This document shows positions 5,705 to 6,166 of a stretch of 6,166 nucleotides of DNA, one piece after another. The stretch is taken from NCBI GenBank assembly GCA_009618475.1, contig WJOV01000037.1, forward strand, positions 1-6,166, read 5' to 3'. The notes under the pieces are model-generated. The model saw nothing but the letters and a program-made list of their open reading frames with translations, did not search any database and was not told the DNA's origin. How positions within the stretch are numbered: position 1 is the stretch's first letter; each line of letters opens with the position of its first letter. The DNA comes from Methanosarcinales archaeon. Its GTDB lineage: Archaea > Halobacteriota > Syntropharchaeia > Alkanophagales > Methanospirareceae. The translations under genes and the position numbers were made by a program.

Positions 5705-6166
5705 TCACGGTGCCAACCTTCGCCTATCGCGAGGGAAAAGCACCACTTCTCTTATGTTTTCTATCTCCAACATGCTCATCAACAGTCTTTCAACGCCGAG
5801 CCCCCAGCCCGCATGCGGCGGCATCCCATAACGAAAAGCGTCGAGATAAAACTCAAAACTATCTGCGCTCAGCCCTTTTGATTCTATGTTCCTCTTCAGC
5901 AACTCGTATGAATGAACACGCTGCGAGCCAGAAGCGAGCTCTAATCTTGGATGCATCAGGTCAAACGCATTGCAAATACTTTTACCTTCCGCAGCAGGCT
6001 GTGCATAAAACGGCTTTATCGCACATGGCCAATCTGTAATGAAATAAAGCTCGCCTATTATCTCGCCCAGCGTACGTTCTGCTGAAGTGCCGAGGTCTTC
6101 GCCCCATTCTATCTCCTCACCCGCACCGGAAAGTAGTTCTATCGCATCGTCATAAGTTATACGCCT
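5705..6166 (-). CDS. aspS: Archaeal-type aspartyl-tRNA synthetase, C-terminal part (5' end outside window)
   Basis: The minus-strand frame is open from the window edge to the TGA at 5705-5707 and gives 153 residues, about the last third of a class II synthetase of roughly 430-440 aa. Visible signatures are EWGEDLGTSAERTLGE, FITDWP, KPFYAQP, FDLMHPRLELASGSQRVH, FRYGMPPHAGWGLGVERL (class II motif 3, with its ATP-contacting arginine) and the terminal VLFPRDRRRLAP. This combination is typical of archaeal AspRS. The enzyme charges tRNA-Asp with aspartate in the cytoplasm. Many archaeal versions also charge tRNA-Asn when no AsnRS exists, which cannot be judged here because the anticodon-binding domain is outside the window. 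The related AsnRS is the main alternative. It is co-directional with the hdrA pair 66 bases downstream, but a TATA box between them suggests separate transcription. Confidence 0.88.
   Translation of the reverse strand, partial: RRITYDDAIELLSGAGEEIEWGEDLGTSAERTLGEIIGELYFITDWPCAIKPFYAQPAAEGKSICNAFDLMHPRLELASGSQRVHSYELLKRNIESKGLSADSFEFYLDAFRYGMPPHAGWGLGVERLLMSMLEIENIREVVLFPRDRRRLAP

Noticed and set aside
5280..5831. Plus-strand open frame of 183 codons opposite the 5' half of the short hdrA and the aspS end
   Set aside because: It is antisense to two well-supported genes, crosses the hdrA promoter gap, and its Ser/Pro/Leu-rich translation has no family features. It reflects the codon bias of the opposite strand.
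1..6166. tRNA, rRNA, CRISPR or insertion-sequence content
   Set aside because: No cloverleaf, regularly spaced repeats, transposase motifs or terminal repeats with duplications were seen. The gene-free gaps are 36 to 177 bases apart from shorter junctions.

Overview
The window looks archaeal, most likely a thermophilic euryarchaeon of the methane/alkane-oxidising type (ANME-1/Methanophagales, Syntropharchaeia or relatives). That placement is an inference. It rests on an archaeal-type aspartyl-tRNA synthetase, HdrA paralogues of the methanogen/ANME kind, Shine-Dalgarno boxes of the AGGTGA type, TTTATATA promoter boxes, and a fused gene for di-myo-inositol-phosphate (DIP) synthesis. DIP is a compatible solute of hyperthermophiles. 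No rRNA or marker gene settles the lineage.

Layout. Bases 1-284 (+) hold the last 93 codons of myo-inositol-1-phosphate synthase. A 177-base gap follows, with a T-tract terminator, a 10-bp inverted repeat and repeated AAACCT boxes. Bases 462-1808 (+) encode a complete 448-aa fusion of an inositol-1-phosphate cytidylyltransferase and a membrane CDP-alcohol transferase (IPCT/DIPPS). The two plus-strand genes together would convert glucose-6-phosphate to phosphorylated DIP. A 36-base convergent gap then holds a hairpin plus T-tract terminator for the minus-strand operon.

Bases 5638-1845 (-) carry two tandem hdrA paralogues, transcribed from right to left. The upstream gene (538 aa) lacks the HdrA N-terminal domain and the C-terminal two-cluster ferredoxin. 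The downstream gene (720 aa) has both, but has lost the paired cysteines of the 'DCSAC' motif that the 538-aa protein keeps. They are 14 bases apart, and the second gene's ribosome-binding site overlaps the first gene's stop codon. The losses are complementary, which suggests an obligate heterodimer that divides the parts of one HdrA homodimer. No hdrB, hdrC, mvhD or frhB lies next to them. A good TATA box and a small dyad precede the pair.

Bases 6166-5705 (-) hold the last 153 codons of an archaeal aspartyl-tRNA synthetase. No stretch over 300 bases lacks a gene. I found no tRNA, rRNA, CRISPR array or mobile element.
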